From: Verrucomicrobiota bacterium
Lineage (GTDB): Bacteria; Auribacterota; JABMQX01; JAFGEW01
DNA: 53,351 nucleotides
Assembly: GCA_016931415.1 (NCBI GenBank)
Contig: JAFGEW010000039.1
Location: forward strand, 1-53,351
Reading direction: 5' to 3'
The notes beneath the pieces were generated by a model. The model was not told where the DNA came from. It made no database searches and was given only the letters and a program-made list of their open reading frames with translations. Below, piece after piece: positions 18,751 through 25,555 of this stretch (positions within the stretch are counted from its first letter, which is position 1; every line of letters starts with the position of its first letter). The position numbers and the translations under genes are program-made.

Positions 18751-19113
18751 CTACGCCGCGGCGAGTGCGGCCTTGGCTTGCTCGACGAGCTTGGTGAACC
18801 CCGCCGCGTCGCTCACGGCGATCTCGGCGAGCACCTTGCGGTCGAGGCCTACCCCGGCCTTCTTCAGCCCGTCCATAAATCGGCAGTACGACATGCCGTT
18901 GAGCTTGGTGGCCGCGCCGATGCGCGTGATCCATAGGCCGCGGAAGTCGCGCCGGCGCACGCGGCGGTCCCGGTACGAATACACCAGCGCCCGGGTCACC
19001 GTCTCCTTGGCTGTCTTGTACAGCTTGCTGCGGGCGCCGCGGTACCCCTTGGCCTGCTTGAGTATCTTCTTGCGGCGGCGGCGCGTCGCCACCGAGGGTT
19101 TGATCCGAACCAT
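18751..19113 (-). CDS. rplT: 50S ribosomal protein L20
   Basis: A 23S rRNA-binding assembly protein. The 120 residues match throughout: [44 protein letters not shown] and [14 protein letters not shown]. The ATG has an AGGAG site. It forms the classic infC-rpmI-rplT unit. L20 represses its own operon in several bacteria by binding an upstream mRNA structure; no such structure was verified here. Confidence 0.97.
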   Translation of the reverse strand: MVRIKPSVATRRRRKKILKQAKGYRGARSKLYKTAKETVTRALVYSYRDRRVRRRDFRGLWITRIGAATKLNGMSYCRFMDGLKKAGVGLDRKVLAEIAVSDAAGFTKLVEQAKAALAAA

Positions 19114-19134
19114 TGCCGCTGTCGCTCCTGTGGC

Positions 19135-19332
19135 TTACGTGCCCTTGATCATTGCGCTGATGCGCTTCTCGTCGGCCGGGGCCACCAACGTGCCCTGGCG
19201 CAGGTTGCGCTTGCGCTTCGAGGTCTTGTCCGTCATCAGGTGGCGGCCGAACGCCCGACGGCGCTTGACCTTGCCCGTGGCCGTCAGCTTGAACCGCTTG
19301 ACGACCCCCTTACGTGTCTTCTGCTTTGGCAT
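19135..19332 (-). CDS. rpmI: 50S ribosomal protein L35
   Basis: 65 residues, MPKQKTRKGVVKRFK then GKVKRRRAFGRHLM, the standard L35 pattern rich in Lys and Arg. It lies 67 bases after infC and 21 before rplT. Confidence 0.97.
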   Translation of the reverse strand: MPKQKTRKGVVKRFKLTATGKVKRRRAFGRHLMTDKTSKRKRNLRQGTLVAPADEKRISAMIKGT

Positions 19333-19399
19333 CGTGTCGTTCCACTATCTCAGCATGGTCTAGTCTCGACTCGTCGCACGGCCGACCCCCGTGCCCCGG

Positions 19400-19969
19400 T
19401 TATTCGCTCGTCGGGGCCGGCTCGGCCGGCGCCGCCGGATGTGGGCTTGCCGCAGGCTTACCCTTGAGCGGGCCGACAACCATCGAGAGACGCCGCGACT
19501 GCAGACGCGGCCTCATTTCCATGGCGCCGACGTCGCTCACGGCGTTGAGAATGTCGGTCAGCAACTGCTGCCCGAACTCGATGTGGCTCAGTTCGCGGCC
19601 CTTGAACTGCACCGTGATCTTGACCTTGTGGCCCTTCTCGAGAAACTCGCGAGCGTGCTTCTCCTTGAAGGTCAGGTCGTGCGGATCGATCCGCGGGTGC
19701 AGCTTGATCTCCTTGATCTTGACCGCTTGCTGATGCTTCTTGGCCACCTTCTCTTTCTTGGTCTGCTCGTACCGGTATTTCCCGTAGTCCATGATGCGGC
19801 ACACAGGGGGTTGAGCCTGCGGCGCAACCTCGACCAAATCCAGGCTGCGCTCCTGGGCAAGCCGCAGAGCTTCCTCGATCGGCAGGACGCCCACCTGCTT
19901 GCCGGCCTCATCTATCGTCCGGACTTGCGGGACCCGGATCCCTTTGTTGATGCGTGCGTGAACCGTAAT
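19400..19969 (-). CDS. infC: translation initiation factor IF-3
   Basis: Binds the 30S subunit, prevents 50S joining and discriminates against wrong start codons. I start it at ATT 19969, which adds 25 residues (including RINKGIRVPQVRTIDEAGKQ) that are the conserved IF-3 N-terminus, missing if the first ATG/GTG is used. GGAGGG lies 8-9 bases upstream, inside the last codons of thrS, and the start is two bases past the thrS stop. The N domain is followed by the linker (YEQTKKEKVAKKH) and the C domain (KEIKLHPRIDPHD, FKGRELSH). The 189 residues end in a Pro/Ala-rich tail beyond the usual end. An AUU start allows IF-3 to repress its own synthesis in E. coli. Confidence 0.93.
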   Translation of the reverse strand: MTVHARINKGIRVPQVRTIDEAGKQVGVLPIEEALRLAQERSLDLVEVAPQAQPPVCRIMDYGKYRYEQTKKEKVAKKHQQAVKIKEIKLHPRIDPHDLTFKEKHAREFLEKGHKVKITVQFKGRELSHIEFGQQLLTDILNAVSDVGAMEMRPRLQSRRLSMVVGPLKGKPAASPHPAAPAEPAPTSE

Positions 19970-19971
19970 GC

Positions 19972-21750
19972 TTACTGCCCTCCAACAAGCAGCTCCCTGC
20001 TCGCCGCCTCGCGGCAGAGCCGGGCCACCAGGTCCTCAACCGTGCACGTCTCAGTTTGCTTCGAGTGATACTTTCGCACGGCCACCGTGCCCGCGGCAAC
20101 CTCTTTGTCGCCTACAATCACGCTGTAGGGCACTTTCTCCACCTGAGCCTCTCGCACCTTGAACCCGATCTTCTCGTTCCGGTCGTCCAGCTCAGGACGC
20201 AGCTCAGCCTCGCGAAGGCGCTTAACGACCGACCGCGCGTACTCGCCCTGCGCATCGGTCACGGTCATCACCCGCGCCTGCACCGGCGCCAGCCATACCG
20301 GGAACGCCCCGGCGTAGTGCTCGATGAGCCCGCCGGTGAACCGCTCCATCGAGCCGAGCAGCGCCCGGTGCAGCATGACGGGCCGCTTCCTGGTCCCATC
20401 GGAGGCAGTATAGACCATATCGAACCGCTCGGGCAGGTTGAAATCGAGCTGCAACGTCGGCCCCTGCCACTCGCGCCCGAGCGCGTCAATGAGCTTGTAG
20501 TCGACCTTCGGTCCGTAGAAGACCCCGCCGCCTTCGTCCAGAACGTATTCCGAGCTCCGCCGCTTGAGCGCCTGCTTCAGTCCGTTCTCGGCCATCTCCC
20601 AGGACGCGTCGTCGCCCAGCGACATCTCGGGCCGGGTCGCCAGGTAGCGCGTGAACGTGTAATGGAACGTGCCCATCATACGCTCGACAAAATCGAGCAC
20701 GCCGACGAGTTCGTCCTCGAGCTGCTCGGGGGTGCAGAAGATGTGCGCATCATCCTGAGTGAAGCCACGCACGCGCAGCAGCCCGTGCAGGGTGCCCGAC
20801 GGCTCGTAGCGGTACACGGTCCCAAGCTCACAGTAGCGCACCGGCAGTTCGCGGTAGCTGCGGCCCCGGCTTGAGTAGATCAGGATGTGGCCGGGGCAGT
20901 TCATCGGCTTGGCGTAGTAATCGATCCCGTCGATGTCCATCGGGTTGTACATCATCTCGGAGTACTTCTCGAGATGACCGCTCTTCTGGAAGAGTTCGCC
21001 CCGATAGATGTGCGGGGTGTAGACGTACTGGTAGCCGGCCTTGTCGTGCTCCTTGCGCCAGAAGTCCTCGATGATCGCCCGGATCTTGGCCCCCTTCGGG
21101 TGCCACATGATCAGGCCCGGCCCCGACTCGTCATAGGTGTTGTACAGGTCGAGCTCGCGCCCCAGCCGCCGGTGATCGCGCTTCTTGGCTTCCTCGATCT
21201 TCTCGATGTGCGCATCCAGCTCCGCCTTGGTCCGAAACGCGGTGCCGTAGATACGCTGAAGCATCTTGTTGCGCGCGTCGCCCTTCCAGTAGGCCCCGGC
21301 GATGCTCAGAAGCATCACGCCGTCGGCGTTGATGTCCCCGGTGCGCTCCAGGTGCGGGCCGCGACAGAGATCAATGAAGTCACCATGCTGATAGAGCGAC
21401 ACCGTGCCGTCGAGCAGGTCGTGCTCCAGGTGCTCGACCTTAAGATCCTCGCCCCGGCTGCGGAACAGCTCGATCGCCTCGGCCCGCGCGACCTCGCGCC
21501 GCTCGAACGGCTCGTTGCCCGCGATGACCTCGCGCATCCGCGACTCGATCTGCCCAAGAATCTCGGGCGTGAACGGCGCCTCCACGTCGAAGTCGTAGTA
21601 GAACCCGTCCTCGATCGCCGGCCCGAATCCGAGCTTCGCCTCGGGGAAGAGCTGCTTGACGGCCGAGGCCATGACGTGGGCCACCGAATGGCGGTAACGC
21701 TCCATGTCGTTGTCGTCGTGGCTCTTACTGTGGCTCTGTGCACCGCTCAT
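19972..21750 (-). CDS. thrS: threonyl-tRNA synthetase lacking the TGS domain
   Basis: Charges tRNA(Thr). At 592 residues it lacks the roughly 60-residue N-terminal TGS domain. The sequence starts almost directly with the editing domain, whose HSVAH (21-25) and CRGPH metal/editing motifs are present. The catalytic core shows PMNCPGHI, RYEPSGTLHGLLRVRGFTQDDAH (in overlapping order) and HRALLGSMERF. The anticodon-binding domain ends in VGDKEVAAGTVAVR. The N-terminal 15 residues are low-complexity His/Ser/Asp. TGS-less ThrRS enzymes exist naturally. A tRNA gene lies 26 bases upstream, leaving no room for a T-box leader. Confidence 0.95.
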   Translation of the reverse strand: MSGAQSHSKSHDDNDMERYRHSVAHVMASAVKQLFPEAKLGFGPAIEDGFYYDFDVEAPFTPEILGQIESRMREVIAGNEPFERREVARAEAIELFRSRGEDLKVEHLEHDLLDGTVSLYQHGDFIDLCRGPHLERTGDINADGVMLLSIAGAYWKGDARNKMLQRIYGTAFRTKAELDAHIEKIEEAKKRDHRRLGRELDLYNTYDESGPGLIMWHPKGAKIRAIIEDFWRKEHDKAGYQYVYTPHIYRGELFQKSGHLEKYSEMMYNPMDIDGIDYYAKPMNCPGHILIYSSRGRSYRELPVRYCELGTVYRYEPSGTLHGLLRVRGFTQDDAHIFCTPEQLEDELVGVLDFVERMMGTFHYTFTRYLATRPEMSLGDDASWEMAENGLKQALKRRSSEYVLDEGGGVFYGPKVDYKLIDALGREWQGPTLQLDFNLPERFDMVYTASDGTRKRPVMLHRALLGSMERFTGGLIEHYAGAFPVWLAPVQARVMTVTDAQGEYARSVVKRLREAELRPELDDRNEKIGFKVREAQVEKVPYSVIVGDKEVAAGTVAVRKYHSKQTETCTVEDLVARLCREAASRELLVGGQ

Positions 21751-21776
21751 CGAATGATCCCAATCGCAGACAGAAA

Positions 21777-21854
21777 TGGTGGGCGATACTGGACTTGAAC
21801 CAGTGGCCTCTAGCGTGTCGAGCTAGCGCTCTAACCAAACTGAGCTAATCGCCC
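21777..21854 (-). tRNA. tRNA-Val (anticodon GAC), with C at position 33
   Basis: On the minus strand the acceptor arms GGGCGAT/ATCGCCC, the D arm GCTC/GAGC, the anticodon stem CTAGC/GCTAG and the T arm ACTGG/CCAGT with loop TTCAAGT all pair. ACCA is encoded at the 3' end. The anticodon loop reads TCGACAC, so the anticodon is GAC (valine). Position 33 is then C instead of the near-universal U. The 3' end lies 26 bases from the thrS start, suggesting co-transcription. Confidence 0.9.
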
Positions 21855-21956
21855 ACAGGACGCCAACGGCGGAGTGGGCACACCCCTGCTCCGCCGATGC
21901 AAAAAAGAAATGTACGCCCCTGGCGTCCCCCTGTCAAACGAAAAGTGGCTACATGA

Positions 21957-21973
21957 AGGGCAAGTGCAGGTAC
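21957..21973. repeat. 17-nt direct repeat, left copy
   Basis: AGGGCAAGTGCAGGTAC, identical to 25107-25123 in the same orientation and to the reverse complement of 2371-2387. In the RHS reading direction it encodes part of YLHLP. It marks the end of RHS similarity on this side. Confidence 0.7.
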
Positions 21974-22370
21974 ATCCTGACCCACCCGTGGCCGGGCGGG
22001 AGGTGACCCTGCGCTGCATGGGTCGGCTCGGGCCTGCCCGTTTGCGCCAGAGGCTCGCCACGCGCGATCCACAGCGAGCCGCGCAGTTGCGCGTCGAACT
22101 CCCCTGCGTCGTGAGGTCCCTCACCGTCACCGACGCCAAGTTCTCGTCGGCCGCCGTGCCGGTCACGTCCGTCTTGTGGCCCGTGTTGCCCGACCAGGTC
22201 TCGAGCTGGTTCATGCCGTTGGCGTAGTAGTCGTAGTCGAGCGCCGGGTCGGTCGCGCCTTCCTCGTGCGTCTTGAGTGTGCGGTTGCCGGCCAGGTCGT
22301 ATTCGTAGCGGTGCTCGAAGATCAGGGTGTCGTCCGCCAACGAGTGCGTCTCGGTCAGGAGGCGATGGGC
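21957..22370 (-). pseudogene. RHS/YD-repeat fragment, frameshifted
   Basis: From 22340 towards 22090 the minus strand encodes clear YD-repeat sequence (YEYDLAGNRTLKT, DYDYYANGMNQLETW, then a TDVTGTAADENLASVTV stretch). Similarity then continues in another frame as PLAQTGRPEPT and GWVRMYLHLP, and stops at the 17-nt repeat. There is no start, no RHS core and no toxin domain. The part resembles the region that would normally precede the RHS core found at 25.1-23.6 kb, yet it lies downstream of it. It is non-functional as it stands. Confidence 0.7.
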
Positions 22371-22422
22371 GGCTGCCTGATCGTCAGGATTAGGCAGCCT
22401 TGACGAAGCCTTGGGCTTCGTC
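22371..22422. repeat. paired hairpins (REP-like doublet)
   Basis: GGCTGCCT (22371-22378) pairs with AGGCAGCC (22392-22399). Two bases on, GACGAAGCC (22402-22410) pairs with GGCTTCGTC (22414-22422) across a 3-base loop. They lie between the WD40 gene and the RHS fragment. No T-run follows on the minus strand. A matching doublet is inside the RHS gene at 24748-24792. Confidence 0.6.
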
Positions 22423-22473
22423 CCATGCCAACATCGTAAGTACAGTTGAGACGGTCCAACTCCCCCTCATGCT

Positions 22474-23586
22474 CTACTGCGCTTCGGGTGCCGGGAGCTT
22501 CCAGATGGCTATGTCCGTGCTACAGCCTCGGGATGCCAACTTCGAACCATCCGGCGAGAATATGAGATCGTTTGTGGTTCCGGCGCCGCTCCTGAGGAAT
22601 GCCACCCGCTTGTTTGCCACGACATCCCACACAAGAATATGTCCATAGGGACCTGTTCCCGCGGCAACAAAGCGGCCATCGGCACTCACGGCCAGGGAAC
22701 AAATCCTGTACCCGAAACGCGACTTACCGGTTGGGTCCGCGTGCCATTTCTTCACTTCCTTCCCTGTGCCCAGATCAAAGGTATAGACCCACGACATTGT
22801 TCCGGCTGCGTAAACGACAGCCCCATCCGGCGAAAACCGGACATCCCTAAGACCCGCTTCCTCTTCCGGTTTCTGCTGCCAGGCGATCTTGTCGGCTTTG
22901 ACATCGATGACCGTAATACTGGGCGCGGTTGGAATGCCAACAACTGCGATATATGCCCCATCGTCGGAAATAGAGATCGCGCCCAAAGAACCATACTTTG
23001 CACTTACCGTTGCCTTAAGCCACGTCAATTCCTGCGTCTCGACATTGAGGACAGCAAAACGGGCCGCCGGGTTATCATAGTTCTTCGTGATAGTGTAATT
23101 CTCGGCAAGCCCAACGACAACATACCATCCGTTCTGACTGGGCCGCAGGTAGTTGAAGTACCACGCACGTTCAATCTCCCACCGCTTCAGCTCCTTGCCT
23201 TCCTTCGTGTCCCAAAGAAGCAGTGGAGAATGCTCATAATGTCCATCCTCATTCAGACCGCTCGGAATAATCAGACAAATCTGATCGTTGGGGCATACTG
23301 CGCCAAATCCCTCCTCAGTAATAACCCTCTTTTCGGCCACCTTGTCCAGCGCCTCCCATTGCCACATATGAACACTCCCAGTGTTCGAGGTGACGATAAG
23401 GGTATTGTCTGCGTTCAATAAGTCAACCTCGCCACCCGGCCCGTTCAGCACGGCATGCTTGTCAGGTCCGTCGCAACTGCATCCGGTCGGTACTGCAACC
23501 ATACCGATGCCGACCAGCAATGGGATCAGACGACACCACAGAGAGTTCCCGGGGCGCCGTCTATTTCCGCGTAAACGATGGTACAT
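22474..23586 (-). CDS. WD40-like beta-propeller lipoprotein, candidate immunity partner of the RHS protein
   Basis: 370 residues. The basic N-terminus (RLRGNRRRPGN) leads into a hydrophobic segment and a lipobox ending VPTGC at residue 36, so it should be an exported lipoprotein. The remainder consists of degenerate propeller blades with DG...A and VWD/LWD-type ends (SISDDGAYIAVVG, FSPDGAVVYAAG, VSADGRFVAAG, ILVWDVV, FSPDGSKLAS, AIWKLP). Codon use is less GC-rich than that of the neighbours, suggesting a foreign origin. It starts 18 bases after the RHS stop with its own AAGGAGG. The position directly after an RHS toxin-like C-terminus is where immunity genes sit. The function is therefore inferred from context, and no known immunity family was recognised. 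Confidence 0.8.
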   Translation of the reverse strand: MYHRLRGNRRRPGNSLWCRLIPLLVGIGMVAVPTGCSCDGPDKHAVLNGPGGEVDLLNADNTLIVTSNTGSVHMWQWEALDKVAEKRVITEEGFGAVCPNDQICLIIPSGLNEDGHYEHSPLLLWDTKEGKELKRWEIERAWYFNYLRPSQNGWYVVVGLAENYTITKNYDNPAARFAVLNVETQELTWLKATVSAKYGSLGAISISDDGAYIAVVGIPTAPSITVIDVKADKIAWQQKPEEEAGLRDVRFSPDGAVVYAAGTMSWVYTFDLGTGKEVKKWHADPTGKSRFGYRICSLAVSADGRFVAAGTGPYGHILVWDVVANKRVAFLRSGAGTTNDLIFSPDGSKLASRGCSTDIAIWKLPAPEAQ

Positions 23587-23604
23587 GGAATACAGCCTCC
23601 TTTC

Positions 23605-24963
23605 TTACATCGCCGGCTGAACGTAGCCGCCCTTACCGTCAGTTACAACCACCTTAGGACTACCAACAGGCGAAGGGGAATAGGGTCTATAGACCGGCAC
23701 ACCCTTGTTTTCGCCAGGGTACAGTCTCATGAGGTGTCTCTCGACTTCCGTCGGCTCCATCGGTGTCGAATCCGGCTTGCGAATCGGCTGATCACTGTAA
23801 ATGCAGTCCCCGCATTTCTCCAGGAACTTCGTCATGGCCCCGTATGTTGCCAGTCCCGTTGCGCGAACATCGGCATGCCACAAATCGACATCATCCGCCG
23901 CGCAGCTGAGCGGTCCACCCCTTTCGTAGGAATGACCGGTAAGCCACAGCGGGGGGCGACCCGCGTGCGACCACGAATCCTGAAGCGTATGCAACCCTTC
24001 TGCGAACTTCTGTAGGTCGCATTCCCGGATTCCCTCTTCATAGAACGCTCGGGCAGCAGCACTACCCCCCTCCACCATGCCGTTTCCACTTAAAGGGAAA
24101 TGCCATTTGGATGCTTCGGCAAGCTTTTCCGCGGCCGCGTCCAGAAACATATAGCCAAGTTCCAAGTCACCTGGATCTGCGAAGGGATTCCAGTTCCAAT
24201 TTGCGATAAGCATATTGGCGTCAGCCACCTCCTCCCAGTACTGTGCAAAAGCAGGCACGGCCGCACGTTCATCCGTGTCAGGCGCATACGCCCATATCCC
24301 GATCTGCCTGGGATCGGAGAAGCCTGCCCACTCGGCCAAACGAGCAGTAAGGCCCTTGTGGATATCCTCGTTCCACAGCCCCAACGGATCTACCTGGGTT
24401 GTTGGCCTCGCGGAAACATACACGTACAGGTGTGCCCCGACGGCGTATCCGGTAGGGTCGGCTTGCGTGAACCGGCCGTTCGTCGGGTCGTAGTACCGCG
24501 CGCGGTAGTAGTAGAGGGCGATCTCTGCGTCCCACTCGCGGCCGGTGTAGAGGTAGGTGTTGCCGGAGGCGTGGTCGGGGTCGTAGATCGTCGCGTTGCC
24601 CCAGGCGTCGTACTCGTAGGCTTGAGAAAGAGCGCCGTCCTCGTCGAGCAGGTCGGTGACGCTGCCGAGGGCGTCGTGGAGATAGTACCAGCGCGGCCAA
24701 GTCTCGCCGTCCTTGCGCTCGAGGCTCAGCACGTTATCAGATGCCGGCGGCCCGAAGCATCGGGCCGCGCCGACGAAGGCGGAGCCTTCGTCCAAGCAAC
24801 ACGCCGTGTTGCCGTGCACGAACTTCGCATCGAGCACCCAGGCGCTGTCGACGTACTGGTACTCCTCAATAACGCTCTGGCCGTCGTAGATGAAGCGCGT
24901 CGCCGTGCCGCCGGCTGACTTGGTCAGCCGCCGCCCGAGCGCGTCGTAGGTAAACGCGACCAC
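23605..24963 (-). CDS. RHS core with a C-terminal domain resembling zinc-dependent phospholipase C/P1 nuclease, 5'-truncated
   Basis: Residues 1-100 are YD repeats (FTYDALGRRLTK, YLHDALGSVTDLLDEDG). Residues 140-195 are the RHS core (ARYYDPTNGRFTQADPTGY, then TTQVDPLGLW). After the DPLGL junction comes a variable domain of about 255 residues. It contains HKGLTARLAEWAGFS, KWHFPLSG and GLHTLQDSWSHAG, a spacing of His/Asp/Trp residues like the zinc ligands of phospholipase C/S1-P1 folds. No secretion signal or N-terminal RHS shell is present. A TAG at 24979-24981 interrupts the frame just upstream, and GTG 24963 is the first possible restart. It is either an orphan module or a dying gene. The toxin assignment rests on motif spacing, not on a database hit. 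Confidence 0.7.
   Translation of the reverse strand: MVAFTYDALGRRLTKSAGGTATRFIYDGQSVIEEYQYVDSAWVLDAKFVHGNTACCLDEGSAFVGAARCFGPPASDNVLSLERKDGETWPRWYYLHDALGSVTDLLDEDGALSQAYEYDAWGNATIYDPDHASGNTYLYTGREWDAEIALYYYRARYYDPTNGRFTQADPTGYAVGAHLYVYVSARPTTQVDPLGLWNEDIHKGLTARLAEWAGFSDPRQIGIWAYAPDTDERAAVPAFAQYWEEVADANMLIANWNWNPFADPGDLELGYMFLDAAAEKLAEASKWHFPLSGNGMVEGGSAAARAFYEEGIRECDLQKFAEGLHTLQDSWSHAGRPPLWLTGHSYERGGPLSCAADDVDLWHADVRATGLATYGAMTKFLEKCGDCIYSDQPIRKPDSTPMEPTEVERHLMRLYPGENKGVPVYRPYSPSPVGSPKVVVTDGKGGYVQPAM
24748..24792. repeat. paired hairpins (REP-like doublet) inside the RHS coding sequence
   Basis: CGGCCCGA/TCGGGCCG (24748-24767) is followed after four bases by GACGAAGGC/GCCTTCGTC (24772-24792, 3-base loop). 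It is translated in frame as part of DEGSAFVGAARCFGPPASD. The second hairpin is nearly the same as the one at 22402-22422. Confidence 0.55.
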
Positions 24964-24978
24964 GGTGGTCTGGCCCTC

Positions 24979-25123
24979 CTAGACCTCGACGAGCCGATGT
25001 TCATCGTCATAGAGGTACGTGTAGGCGCCGTCGCTCGACAGGCACGCCGCGTCGTTGTGAGTGTAACCGACGTTGACCGTGTCGTCCAGCGTGACCTCGT
25101 GCTCGGAGGGCAAGTGCAGGTAC
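24979..25123 (-). pseudogene. RHS fragment upstream of an in-frame stop
   Basis: The minus strand encodes YLHLPSEHEVTLDD, VGYTHNDAACLSSDG and YTYLYDDEHRLVEV, then TAG, then EGQTT leading in the same frame into the RHS core gene. The stop therefore splits one RHS reading frame. At the upstream end the RHS similarity begins exactly within the 17-nt repeat (25107-25123), beyond which unrelated sequence starts. Confidence 0.75.
25107..25123. repeat. 17-nt direct repeat, right copy
   Basis: AGGGCAAGTGCAGGTAC, the same as 21957-21973 and in the same orientation, 3150 bases apart. It is the junction between the RHS sequence and the broken tldD/pmbA-like gene. Confidence 0.7.
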
Positions 25124-25144
25124 CTATTGAGCGACCCGGGGCCA

Positions 25145-25416
25145 GGCACCGATCTACTCAAGAGCATCGACGATGGCCTCCTGATTCGCGACATCGTGGG
25201 ACTCGGCAGCTCCGACGCTATCAACGGCGACACCCCCTGCAGCGTGGGCCGCGCCTACCGGATAACGCTGAGATCGTCGGCCGCGTCAAGAGCACCATCG
25301 TCGCCAGCAACAACTCCGTGCCGATCGCGGACAACGTCGAGCTGAGCTCCGATCTGGACTACTCGGGCCGCCTTCCCCACGCCGTCATTGAGGGCCTCGC
25401 CGTCAGCAGCAAGTGA
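25145..25416 (+). pseudogene. 3' remnant of a TldD/PmbA family metalloprotease gene
   Basis: The plus strand reads LLKSIDDGLLIRDIVGLG, DAINGD, SVGRAYRI. It then shifts frame near 25265 to NAEIVGRVKSTIVA and DLDYSGRLPHAVIEGLAV before a TGA. This is the conserved C-terminus of TldD/PmbA proteins (DDGLLV, NGD.SV, GEIVGRVK.T.VAGN, P.LLIEGL.V). At least one frameshift is present and everything upstream is missing. It is cut off close to the 17-nt RHS repeat, as if the island had replaced the rest of the gene. Confidence 0.75.
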
Positions 25417-25555
25417 CCGTCAGGTGCTGTGACGACCTTCGGCGTCTTGACGCACCTCTCGAGGTGTGCTACCTATGCAACACCCACTCGGGGTACCTGC
25501 CTGCTCTGTGTCGGGGCATCGACATGACCGGATGCGAGGAAGGAGACCTGTGACC

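Noticed and set aside
21958-25123. the RHS island as an integrative element inserted at the tRNA-Val gene
   Set aside because: The tRNA 5' end, not its 3' end, faces the island. No tRNA fragment is repeated on the far side and no integrase is present.
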